Shown piece after piece: positions 41,357 through 52,251 of a stretch of DNA of 64,000 nt. This DNA comes from Trypanosoma brucei gambiense DAL972. Its lineage: Eukaryota; Euglenozoa; Kinetoplastea; Trypanosomatida; Trypanosomatidae. Within the stretch, counting starts at the first letter, position 1, and every line of letters starts with the position of its first letter. The stretch spans positions 1,061,691 to 1,125,690 of the forward strand of contig NC_026740.1 in assembly GCF_000210295.1 (NCBI RefSeq), read 5' to 3'. Under the pieces are notes generated by a model, which was not told where the DNA came from, did not search any database, and was given only the letters and a program-made list of their open reading frames with translations. A program made the translations under genes and the position numbers.

Positions 41357-42358
41357 CCTTTAGAGACGCAGAGGGGAAAAGGGAAAAGATTCATTTACAT
41401 ATTTGTTTATTCGTGGGCGTACGAACATTTTCTTTCCGTCTCAGTTGTCAGCAGGTTTGGTCCACTTTTATTTTTCCTCCGTTCATTCCTGCTTACATCC
41501 GCATGGATTAAAACATTCGTAATTTTTTTTATTTGGTTTGTTTCTTCCACAGTCGTTGTTGTTTCCCCTATACTTACGGCTGTCGTGTTTCGCACAGGTA
41601 GCTGCAGACTGTTTGCTACGGGCACCGACATTAGTTTTTTGTTTTCTTTTTCGTTTGGACGACTTTTTTTTTTTTCCCACCTCCCCCTCATTAAGAGTGA
41701 GAAATGTTTAACTGTATCGGGAGGTGAACAAATGGGTGTGAATTTAGTGGGGGAATGAGCGGTAATTTAGGAGAGAGAAGAAAAAAAAAGAGAGAGAAAG
41801 TAAGGTAAAGTAAAGGAAAAGGGAAAAAGAAAAAAAAAACATTATCGTCAAATGGAGGTCGTGCACGTATTGGAACGTATACAAATACATTTACTTTTAT
41901 GATTCATTTGTGTTTAACACCTCATCTGAGTTACCCGACTACCCTCTTTTTCTCTCTTTAGCCACCTTTATTGAAAAAAAAAGGAAAAAAAAAGAAGAAA
42001 CCCCCAGCGACAAATGTGGTGAAGAAAAGAGGTAAAACGAAAACAAAGCAAAATAACCTCAAAATAATAGTTATTTAATTATGAAACAGGGGCATAATGT
42101 TATACGAAAGGAGGAAAAGAGGTGATGGCGGGGGAACAGGACACACAAGCATACGCACGCACAGAAGCACACACACGAAAAATGAGAGAGAGAGAGAAAA
42201 AAAAAATAAAAGTGAAAGAAATTAATTAAAATAGCCAAATAGAGATGAGGGAAACAAAGGGAAAGAGAGAAAAAAAAATAAAAGAACGAGGAAAGACAAA
42301 AATGATAGGAAACTAGCTGAAGTTAGAAACCAACAAGAAGTGAAGGAAACAAACATGA

Positions 42359-42379
42359 ATATATATATATATATATATT
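42359..42379. repeat. TA microsatellite
   Basis: Ten AT units inside the low-complexity tract. Confidence 0.9.
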
Positions 42380-45091
42380 GCAAGTCCAAAAGGGTTTTTT
42401 TTAAAAAAAAAAGGTTTGTGGGTTGGTGAAGCACCAAGGAAGAGGGGGAAAATGAGACTAGTTGAGCGGCTAGAAAAGAAAAAAAAATAAAGAAAGCAAT
42501 TCTTTTCCCCCAAGTTAAATGTACACATACACATACGCGCGCATGTAAATTATTACTATTATTATTATTATTTTAGTTTGTATAACTTCCACAGTGAAGA
42601 AACAAAAATTCCCCGCCGTCATTGCCTGTACCAACTGTTTTTTTTTTTAAAAAGAAGAGAAATAAATGGGCAAATGAATGAGTAAATGTTTGTTTCGCTA
42701 AAGATTGAGAATAGGACGAATGAAAGGAATTTTGTGAAGTGTGTGCGGCTGCGCGCATCCTCTTCTTTTCTTACTTTAAAAAAAAAACAACACTTTTTTA
42801 ACTCCTATTTCCCGTCTTCTTTTCCGTTTTTCCGTTTGTTCTCTGTGCTGATGTGCGTGAGGGGTTATTTTTGTTTTATTTTGTTGCGCATTTTTTGTTT
42901 CCTTATTGCTACATGCGCTTGACCCTTTCCTCCCTGTACCCCTTTTTACCAAAAGACAAAAAGAAAAAAAGAAAACCAAGAAAAAAAAAAAGAAGAAAAA
43001 TAACAAGTAATGAGAAGGAATGAAAGTGACATGAATAAAATATTGGTTAAATATTTATTTGTGTGCGTGCGTGCGTGTGTGTGTATGTGGTGTGTTTTGA
43101 CCTAATGAAACTGAAGCGGAGTCGAAAGAAAGAAAAAACAAAAAAAGAGGAGAAACATGTATTTATTGATATATTACTAATTGAAGTTGAAAAGTTTCCC
43201 CACTGCTTCAGAAGAAGAAGAAACCTACTTTTGTACACTTGTACAATCTCTTTTCCTTGTTTTGTTCTGTTTTATTTTACTTTAAAATTTTTTTGTTTTC
43301 TTGCGGCAATGGATTGGATGTGCGCGCGCATTCGGGAGTCTCCCCCTTCTTTTATTTATTTATTTATTTTTTTAAATAAGAAAATAAAAAATCAAGTCAC
43401 TGAAACCAGACCAACAAATGAACATTACCATCATTTTTGTTTTGACGCGAACTGGAAGCAATGAATGGGAATTCAATAAACAAGACAAAACACACGTGAG
43501 TGTTGTGTGTGCAATAAAAAAAAAATAATAATAATAAAAGGAGGGGAAAGAAGGGGGAGAGGGAACAGGAGAGGAATTGGGGAGATGGAGGGAATTCCCC
43601 TTTCTTTTATTTTATTTCCATAAGGAACAAAGTTAAACGGAAAAAAAAATAAAAAAATAAAAATAAAATAGTAATAATAATATATGTATCCCTCCAATTC
43701 CTTCTCTAACTCTCCTCTGAATGACTCCGTGAATGCGCTCGTTATTTTCCTTATTTCTCCGTGCCATTTATAAATTGCTGCTTTCTGATTCCCTCCTTTC
43801 CCCACTTCTAAAAAAAGAACAAGAAAACAAAAAGAAGGAAAAAAAAAAGAAGAAACTCCACCGGTGTTTTTGAAAACTAAAGAAATTCAGCGAACCCATT
43901 TTGATTTGTTTAGTGGTGTTCGTCTTCTTTTTTTTTTTCCAATTATTATTTGCGCGGTTTTTCGTTGTTTCATTCCATTAATATTCCCCCCCCTCTTTTC
44001 TCCCAGTGGAGGTGGGTGGCATTAGGACATGTTAGTGGTGATAATATTGCCGCTGTTTTTTTTATTTTTTTCTTTTTAGCTGGCTGCACTTTACTTAATT
44101 ATGTTATGAGTTTCTTTTTTTCTTTTTTTTTTTTCTTCTTTTTTTTTTTGTATGGGTGTGGACGTGCGGTGATGAGTTTGACGACGATGACGGTATGAGA
44201 GGACGGTACGGGAAGCACTTTAGTTGTTTTTTCTTTTTACAATAATAATAATAATAATATAAATAGTAATTAAATGTAATAATAATATTAGTACAATATC
44301 AACGGGATGGGGAATCAAAATAATTAAAATGAAATTACTTGCGGCAGCGGCACCACCGCCGTCAGAACCGGAGGCGCAGCAATAAAAATAAAATTAAAGA
44401 GAAAAAAAAGAGGAGGAGGAAATGTGCACGGATGTTCCTTTTGTTGTTGTTGTTGTTGTTGTTTTTTTCTAATTTCCTTATTTTAATCGCTTATATTATT
44501 ATTATATTATATTATATTATTACAGCTTTTATTATTATTATTATTGTTATTATCTTTTTATCTTTTTGCTTTTGGGACCCGCACATCCCCTCTTTTTTTT
44601 CTTTATTTTTATTTTTCTTTGCTATATTTTATTGTTGTTTTAGCGTTAGTGAAAGTGGCTGTGGTGTGGAAGACCTTTCTTCTTTTTTTTTTTTTTTTGA
44701 AAATGAAAAAACGAATTGCATCTGCAAATTCACGAAAGGAAACGAGAGAGTTAAAAAAAAAAAAAGAAAGGAGAGAGAGAGAAAAAAAATTATTTTTAAT
44801 AATTTTAAAAAAAAAAAAATCACAATAATAGAAGGCAGAGACTCCGAGGCGTTGAACCATTGATGAGTTCAAGTACGAGAAGTGTCAACGATGTGTAGGA
44901 TATTTGAGATGCCATAATAACATCACCAACAACAACATTTGTCTTTTTTTTTTTTTTAAAACTTCATTCACGTTTGTTTCTTCATTTTTTTTTCACTGAT
45001 TACTCCGTGTGAGTAATTAGCGGGAATAAAAGAAGAGGATAAACAAAAAAAAAGCATAAAGAAGGAAATGTGAGAAATGGATGGCTTCATG

Positions 45092-45104
<13 letters not shown>

Positions 45105-45122
<18 letters not shown>
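45105..45122. repeat. CA/TA composite microsatellite
   Basis: CA repeats run into nine AT units, inside the low-complexity tract. Confidence 0.9.
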
Positions 45123-46809
45123 GTTGGAGCACTAGCTAGCCGTTACATTTCATTTTTGTTTGTTTGGCTTTGTTTTATTCCGTTTTGCTTGTTCAAACGT
45201 CCTCTTTTTTTTTTAATTATTTTATTTTATTGCTTTTGTTTGGTTTTGTCTAAAAGTTTCTTTTTTTTTTTTGCTTCCGCTACGGTGTGGAGTTCCACTT
45301 GTGACATGAGAGAACAAAAAGACATTTACGCATATATTTCTTCAAGACCCCACATAACAGGACTTGATGAAAAAGGAACGAAACTCAACGCAACAGGAAC
45401 TAGTGATTAAGCGAATACACGCAACAAATTATATTAAATATATCTATATATATATATTTATAAATGTAATGTAATACACAAATATATGCACACGGATGTG
45501 ATACAGAAACTGACGGTGTCAAGTGATGGCGGAGACAAGCGAATATGAAAAAAAAAAATAAACGAGAAAACCGAAACGGCTCGAGAGAAGGTGAAGAAGA
45601 AGAAGAGAGAGCAAGAGGGAAAATTTAAGGAAAAAAAATAAAGAAAAAAAAGGGGGAAAAAATCACGAAACGTGCGGAAGGAGGAAAAAAAAAAAACGGA
45701 AAAAAAAGTGAATGAAAAATATTTAGGGATGTATTCTTTCTTTCTTTCTTTTTAGAAATCTTTTGCTTTACCGGGGCCAAAGGTCAGTAAGTAGGCGTCT
45801 TCTTTTTTTTTTTGTTTTTTTTTTTTAAAAAGGGAAAGAGAAAGAGTAATCTTTACTTCAGTGGCTGACGATTCTGTTGTTTTGTTTTTCCCTCTACTGT
45901 TGGTTTCGATCGACACCCCATTTTTTATTTCAGTCGCTCTCACCTTTTTCTTTGTTGTTTTTTTTTTCGTTTTATTCTATTCATTTCGTCAACTTTACTT
46001 TCTTGAACAGACAAAAATCTTAATGTGTCTGTGGAGGAACTGATGTTGTGCCTAGTCAGTTAATTTTTTTTTTGTTGTTGCAATTCTCACTATTTTGTGT
46101 CCTTATGTTTTTTTCCTCATTTTCCCTTTTTTTTTTTTTGTAAAACAAAAAGAAGAAAAATTGTGTTTTACAATTTGATTGATTTAATTACTTGTTTTAT
46201 TCCACCTTCCACTTGTTTCTTTTCTTTTTCTTTTTTTTCTTTTTGCCCACCTTTTGAGATATAAATATAAATATAAATATAAATATATATATTTATTTAT
46301 TTGTATATCATGTTTTGCTTTCAGATGTTTTGTTACTGTTGCTGCCACTTGTGAAAGCGCACATGTTGCCAAAATTCAGGCCTCCCCCCCTTTTCCCCTC
46401 TTTTATTTTTCTCGTCTGTTTCGGTTTTTATGTCGTTTTTTTTTTTAGCTGTGTTATTTGTGCGTCTTCCTTTTTTTTTCTTTTGAAGAAAAAATTTCTC
46501 TTCCGTTTTGTTTTTATTTTCATTGCGTTGGCTGCAATTATCTTTTTTTTTTGTTTTTTCATTCCCGATATTGATTGTTTTTGTTATTGCCGCTGAGGCC
46601 GCCATATCCGCCAACGCACAAACAAAAGGACAAAAGAAAGAAGAAAAAGAAGAAAAAAAGATAAACAATAAATAAATGAAGAATTAATTATATTTATATA
46701 CACTAAATGTAATGATTATTGCGTACGAAGAAGTAAACGAGAAAATGCATGTTTTTTTTTCAAAAACAAAAAGGAAAGAAGAAGAAGAAAATGAAAATGA
46801 AAAGGGAAA

Positions 46810-46840
<31 letters not shown>

Positions 46841-48036
46841 GAGAGGAAAAAAAAAAAGAATTTAACATATGCAAGTGCACGGGAAAACGCACATAATTTG
46901 CTACAGTGTTTCACAACTATGCACGTTTTTTTTCTTTTTTACACGTCGACTAATTTCCCTTTAAAATTCTTCTTTTCAGAGTTTCTCAATTGCTTCTGCT
47001 TATGTTTGCCCACGAGTTATTTCGTATGAACCCGTTGGTAATATTTCGATTTGTTATATTTATATTTCACTTTTACACCGCTGCAGTTTTTCATATCTTT
47101 GCGATTACTTCTTCTTCTCGTTTTCTATTTCCATTTCTGCTTTCGCTCTTTTCTTTTTCTCTTTTTTTTTTTAAAAAATGCTCTTAGTTAAAGCTACCTT
47201 CTACCATCTTTTTAGTGCGTGATTTACTCATATAAATAATATACACATATCTGCTTAATCTCATTATTTGAAGGAAATAAAAGGGTCCCTCAGATGAGGA
47301 AGGGAATTTACAAGTAAAATAAGTTAAATTAAAAAAAAAAATGAAGGGAAAATAAATTAAGGCATTATGACATTTAGGTGGTTGCAACACCGCCCCATAA
47401 TTAAAAAAAAAATTCATTGGTGCGATTGCTGGCCCTTTTGTTTTTCTTTTTGAGTTATTGCTGCTGCTGTTTTTGCTTGTTTAAATAATGCATGGACTCC
47501 CTGGTATATTCCTCCACATTGACCTTGGGAAGAAAATGTAATTACACTAATTATTGTGGTGATAATGCAGAGGCGGAATGAACGAATTACACGTGGTCAC
47601 CCATTTTAAAAAAAAAAATCTCCCATCTCCTTTTTTTTGAAAAATGAGTTTTTACTCCTTTGATCGTCCTTTGTTCTCTCTTTGTTCTTCATTTATTTAT
47701 TTATTTTTGTGTGCTCACATTGCTTCCCTAATGGAGGGGTGGGATTACAAGAAGAGGAAAGTCGTGAGAAGAAAGGTTTTAAATCTTAATTTAGTAAAGT
47801 GGCGATTGTTTATTTACGCTAGTGAGTATAGGCACCGTTGCGCAAAGCGGCTTTCAAAGCAAAAATAGCAGCCGTGACAAGGAGGTGCGAGGAGGGAAAA
47901 AGAATATATAATATATATATATTTATTTATTTATTTACAAAGAAAGGAAAGAAAAACTGTGGGAGGGGGTTTGCATACCCAACGACACACTGGATTTGTT
48001 GACGTTGGTTGTTGCACTTCATAGGGTTCCACTTAA

Positions 48037-50751
48037 ATGACCATCACTGTGGATCTATTTGGTGAGGCGGATTGCAATGATGGCGAGGGGCACATGTGGT
48101 CCGCCGATGTTGCGAAATTCACTGAAGTGCCTGAAGTGCCGCGTGTGTTTGCCGATTCTCAGCATTACATTACTTACACCACAAAAAAGGGCAACTCTCT
48201 GAGGGTGGTAAAGCGCTTGAACCTTGCCAGAGGCACTGTGCGTGGCCACACAACACCAATTCATTCCGTTCGCTTTGTAAATTATCGAAGCAACGTCGCA
48301 GCGTCTGCCAGCAAGGGGGAGTTTTTCGTTTGGGTTGTGACAGACAGCGGGGAGGGAGGAACCGGGCGCCCTTCAGCTGATGCAGAGCTTACAATTAACA
48401 TGTACTTTAGGCTCTCCGACCCCGTCACCATTTCGTGCTTTTCATTCTTTATTAATGCAGAAAATAAGCGGCCTGACGTATTGGTTCTGCACGACCAGCA
48501 GGCGAGCATCCTTGATTCCTCCGCCCTCATTGCGCTATACCGTGACACCCCTCTCACTGCGACGCTTAAGCAGAACAGCACGGCTCTGCGGAAGTTGGCT
48601 AGTAATGTTACTGCAAATACTCTCTGCTCTGTGGGGTCAGGTGGCTGGTTTGCCTTCACTACGGATTCAAATATGGTCGCTGCTTGCACTTTGCAGAACC
48701 GCAACACACCACCATGGTCCTGCTGTGAAGGAGCTCCTGTTCACTCACTCCACCTGCTGGATACACCCCACGCTGAGAAGACAACTCTCGTTGCTTCCTG
48801 TTCGCGGGTAGTATATCAGTGGTCGCTGAGTGGGGCGTCCGAGCCGACATTGCTACGAAAGTTTGCTGTTGACGGTACCATCGTGTCGCTGGAGGGCTCG
48901 CGCGATTCATTTGCAGTGTTCAATGACAAACGGAAGTTAGCGGTGGTTCGGATCCAGTCTCCGAAGGAATTTACGTGCACACGGTATACTCTACCGTGGC
49001 AGGTGCGCCGGCGTGGGACTTGCTTCAACTGCGTAGGCGGAGAGTCTTATATAATGGCTGACAATGACGATCGTTTGACAGTCATGCAGCTTAAGGCCAA
49101 TGCTTCCAGTGGCGCTGGCAAGCGGGAAAGTCCCTTGAACACACGTAGGAGTCCTGCTGGAGCAGCGAAGCCGGCAAGTAATGTGTTGGCCCCCACCACT
49201 GGCACAAAGATAAAGTCGAACTCGTCCACTCAACCGACTGGTAGTATTATCGCTAACCTGGTTAATCGCCTTGGGATATGCAGTGTTGGAATGGCACCCC
49301 CAGCATCGTCTAACACATCCTCACCAGCAACCGCAACGGCAACAGGAAGTGCACCCGATGTAACTTCTGCTTCAGCGAATGCTACGCAGCGTGGAGCTTT
49401 GCATGGTTACAGCAACCAACCCGTAACGGCGGGTCTTGGTAGCGGCGGTGGTGCGGGCGCATCCAAAGTATTCACACCGGCCTTGTCGAAATCATTAGCG
49501 GCTTCTGCCGGCCGCGGTCACGGTAGTTCTTCCATCAGTCCCGCAAGCGCCCAGCTGTCGGCTGCTGTCAATGCCAATAACCTCACGCACTCTTCACGGC
49601 CAGCGCTTCACAACGCCTCTTTGCCACAGGCTCCAACTGATGGCGTGCTCGCAACTGTTTTGCAGCAAACTGAAGATGAGGTGCACCAGGAATTGGAGCG
49701 ACTTGATTCCGTTATGAAAAACACACTGCAAGTACTTCAGTTGACTCCCGACACCATCCACCGGGCACATGAACAGTTGTTAAGCTTAAGCCTTGAAGCG
49801 CAGATGACAGAGCTACAGCAACAGCAAGAACGGCAGAAAAATGCATCCTTGTCCAACTCTGCAGGGTTTACTCCCTTCGAGACTTGTGTGCTTTTATCTA
49901 TTCTTGATCCACTTTCACAAAGCATCGCGAACGGATTAACCCGTGGTGTTGAGGATGCTATGATGGCCAATCTTGAACATGGAGTGCGGCACGCTTTGGT
50001 AAACCGTGCGCGGACTACACAGAAAAGTGCAATGAAGGCACGCCTTGATGAAGTACTGAAGGAGAGTTCCTCACAGTTTCTTGCGCAGGTAGAACAGACT
50101 GTGCGTAACGTTGTGGAAAATGAGCTTGCGGAAGTGTTTGGAGATATTAATGGTTTACTGACGGCGCTAGAGAATGATAACGTTCGACTTCAGCGGGAAT
50201 TGGAGGCGATTATGGCCTCGGATGTTATCACCGAAATGAAGAAAACTCGAGAAGAACTTGAGTCGTTGCGCGAGGCAGTGGCGAACCAACAGTTGGCCAT
50301 TGGAACGGGGTCAGAGCTAGTGAGTCGTCCCTCTCCCGAGACCGTGTTATCAACAACAACTGAATTAATACAACAGCAACAATATCGCCAAGGATTGGAG
50401 TACATTATTATGGCGGAACAACCTCAACTGGTTCTTCAGCTCTTCATTGCCCTGAAAAAGAAAACTGAGAATGTATATTCGGCATTGATTGAGGATCCCG
50501 CAACCCCTAATGACGTATGGCTTCGTGTTATTGTGCAAATTACCGGCGCGGCGACGTCTGAGGAGGATATTGATGCGGTTGTGGGTGTTCTCATCGACAT
50601 CCTTTCGGAGAGGGAACAGCTGCTGCAAAAGACGGGCCCGACCGCAAAACTAACTGAAAGTTTGCATTCGTTCGTAACTGTGGGGAAATCTGGGAGAAAG
50701 TGCTCCGCGGGGCTGCGAAACTTCAAGAACTTGGAGAAGTTACTGCCATAG
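48037..50751 (+). CDS. EDC4/Ge-1-like WD40 and coiled-coil protein
   Basis: 904 residues in three parts. The first ~360 look like a WD40 propeller (RGHTTPIHSVRFVNYRS, VAASASKGEFFVWVV, VVYQWSLSG). About 360-540 is Ser/Ala/Thr/Gly-rich and disordered. From about 540 come amphipathic helices (EVHQELERLDSVMKNTLQVL; ENDNVRLQRELEAIM), then a helical C-terminal domain with ELIQQQQYRQGLEYIIMAEQ and PQLVLQLF (about 775-802). This order, and the Q-x-G-x(2)-A/G...LVL pattern, are those of EDC4/Ge-1, the P-body scaffold of mRNA decapping. A predicted acceptor AG is at 48024, 12 nt before ATG. Another WD40 scaffold remains possible, since the match is by architecture and a short block only. Confidence 0.82.
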   Translation: MTITVDLFGEADCNDGEGHMWSADVAKFTEVPEVPRVFADSQHYITYTTKKGNSLRVVKRLNLARGTVRGHTTPIHSVRFVNYRSNVAASASKGEFFVWVVTDSGEGGTGRPSADAELTINMYFRLSDPVTISCFSFFINAENKRPDVLVLHDQQASILDSSALIALYRDTPLTATLKQNSTALRKLASNVTANTLCSVGSGGWFAFTTDSNMVAACTLQNRNTPPWSCCEGAPVHSLHLLDTPHAEKTTLVASCSRVVYQWSLSGASEPTLLRKFAVDGTIVSLEGSRDSFAVFNDKRKLAVVRIQSPKEFTCTRYTLPWQVRRRGTCFNCVGGESYIMADNDDRLTVMQLKANASSGAGKRESPLNTRRSPAGAAKPASNVLAPTTGTKIKSNSSTQPTGSIIANLVNRLGICSVGMAPPASSNTSSPATATATGSAPDVTSASANATQRGALHGYSNQPVTAGLGSGGGAGASKVFTPALSKSLAASAGRGHGSSSISPASAQLSAAVNANNLTHSSRPALHNASLPQAPTDGVLATVLQQTEDEVHQELERLDSVMKNTLQVLQLTPDTIHRAHEQLLSLSLEAQMTELQQQQERQKNASLSNSAGFTPFETCVLLSILDPLSQSIANGLTRGVEDAMMANLEHGVRHALVNRARTTQKSAMKARLDEVLKESSSQFLAQVEQTVRNVVENELAEVFGDINGLLTALENDNVRLQRELEAIMASDVITEMKKTREELESLREAVANQQLAIGTGSELVSRPSPETVLSTTTELIQQQQYRQGLEYIIMAEQPQLVLQLFIALKKKTENVYSALIEDPATPNDVWLRVIVQITGAATSEEDIDAVVGVLIDILSEREQLLQKTGPTAKLTESLHSFVTVGKSGRKCSAGLRNFKNLEKLLP

Positions 50752-51720
50752 CGTCGGGTGCTGTCCACATGAAGGAGGGAAAAGAAGGATCAAAACAATA
50801 TATCCGCGATAACAAATGTGTCTAAAAATGAAAACCATAATAAGACAAAAAGAGGGAAATAAATAAACAAAAAGAGGTAGTGGTGGTTTGGAAGGTGCAA
50901 CATGTAGGTGTCGGTGGTTGTGACGATACCGGGATGTTTGGAAGAGGTCAGTGTAATATTTAATCCATGATTGTCTGTTATCAATTTCCGGGATGACGCA
51001 TAGGCGTATGAGAGAGCGCATGTGGGCGTTGCTACTCCCAATATCCTGATTTGAGTGAGGGGACCACACACGATTTTGTTATCTTCATTTTTTTTAAACA
51101 AAAACTTTTAATTGAGGGAAGGAAAGGGAGACAGGGAGAAGAAGCGACGGAAGACGTGGAAGGAAGAGGGGTCGAGCTGGAGGAAAGAAGCAAATGTGGA
51201 TGTAGTCAACACGGCCGCCAAACACCGGATGTGGAGCCGTTCTGAGGAGGCCCCGTTTGTTGCGTTGGTGTGGCCTTCAGCTTCTTTTCGTTATTGAAGT
51301 GCATGAGGTTTATTATAATAGTTCTTGGGACCAACGAAGGGAGCACCAAGAAGGTGGATAAAAGCAAAATAAGGAGGAGGAGGAGGAGGGGGACCGGAAA
51401 AAGAAAAAAAAATGAAAGAGGGAGCGCGTGAGGCAGTGGCGGTGGTGGGGAATTGAGAACTCTTAGGGTTGAAACTCCTCAATACTCTCCGCATTACTGT
51501 GCTTCTTCAAACGCGGAGAAGTATGGGCTGCGGTAGGCTATCGATGCGTGCGTCCGCATGTACGTGAAACCTGTTCTTCGCTGTATCACTGGTACAGCGT
51601 TTTCATTGGAAGAACAAAGCTGTTGCTTTGCACACGTTTTGTTATTTGTTTTTACCCTTCTTCGCCGTTGTAATTCCTTGCGTGGTGTCTGCAAAGATAT
51701 TCTTACCTTCCAGTGCATAC

Positions 51721-51740
51721 ATATATATATATATATATAT
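51721..51740. repeat. TA microsatellite
   Basis: Ten AT units between the EDC4-like gene and POLIC. Confidence 0.9.
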
Positions 51741-52181
51741 GTTCAACTGCCCTCATTTTCATTTCAAACTTTCGTCTAAGTAAAAATAAAAGGGGAACGG
51801 TAATATTTGGAGGTCGCACAGGAGGAGACGGCGGCTAGAGTAAGGTAGGGGGGCAAGAAAGTCCCACTGGGCGCGCAAATATCCGTTCAAGGAAAAAATA
51901 ATAAGGCAAAGAAGTAGGGGGAGGGGGTGCAAAAAAAAAAAAAAAGACAGGCGGAGGCATTTAACGAAGTCAGCATACACACATTACAAACACACACGCG
52001 AATAAACGTACAAGTGAGCATAGACACAATCCCACAAAGCCCAACAACTGTTGGTTGCAACCGCGCTGCTGGCACTTGAGGCGGGCGAGGGGATAGAGAA
52101 AATAACGTTGACCAGTGACTCTGGTTGGTTTTTACACTCACACACACATACACAACCACGATCCATAAATTATCCAATAGA

Positions 52182-52209
52182 CTTATTTTTGCTCCTACCG
52201 TTGTTTTAG
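52182..52209 (+). promoter_or_regulatory. Predicted spliced-leader acceptor for POLIC
   Basis: CTTATTTTTGCTCCTACCG plus TTGTTTTAG, a strong pyrimidine tract ending in AG at 52209, 42 nt before ATG 52252. Confidence 0.75.
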
Positions 52210-52251
52210 CAGTTTACGCACCCTGTGCTGCTCAGTTGCCCGTATTTTTGA

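Larger units (their letters stand above)
41357..48036 (+). other. 6.7-kb low-complexity gene-free tract
   Basis: No convincing coding region in either strand. The sequence alternates between A/G-rich blocks (for example 41760-42350, 45540-45720, 46740-46860) and T-rich blocks (42780-42950, 44040-44160, 45880-46140, 46380-46560), with many homopolymers and microsatellites: TA runs at 42359-42379 and 45105-45122, TTG repeats near 44440-44464, AAT/ATT repeats near 44241-44260 and 44500-44550, and a TATAAA run near 46259-46290. Frames here encode only Lys/Phe/Ile/Leu-rich junk. Both neighbours are on plus, so it is not a strand switch. The best reading is a very long 3' UTR of the preceding gene. 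Confidence 0.75.
50752..52251. other. Intergenic region upstream of POLIC
   Basis: 1.5 kb of untranslated sequence with purine-rich blocks, a TA run at 51721-51740 and CA repeats near 52137-52155. Frames on the minus strand are low complexity. No gene seen. Confidence 0.6.

Noticed and set aside
43063..44863. Frames of 130-174 codons in the low-complexity tract
   Set aside because: The amino-acid content is dominated by homopolymer translation (Lys, Phe, Ile, Arg) and has no coding character.
41357..48036. Centromere or satellite array
   Set aside because: No long-period tandem repeat is seen; only homopolymers and microsatellites, with gene order unchanged on both sides.
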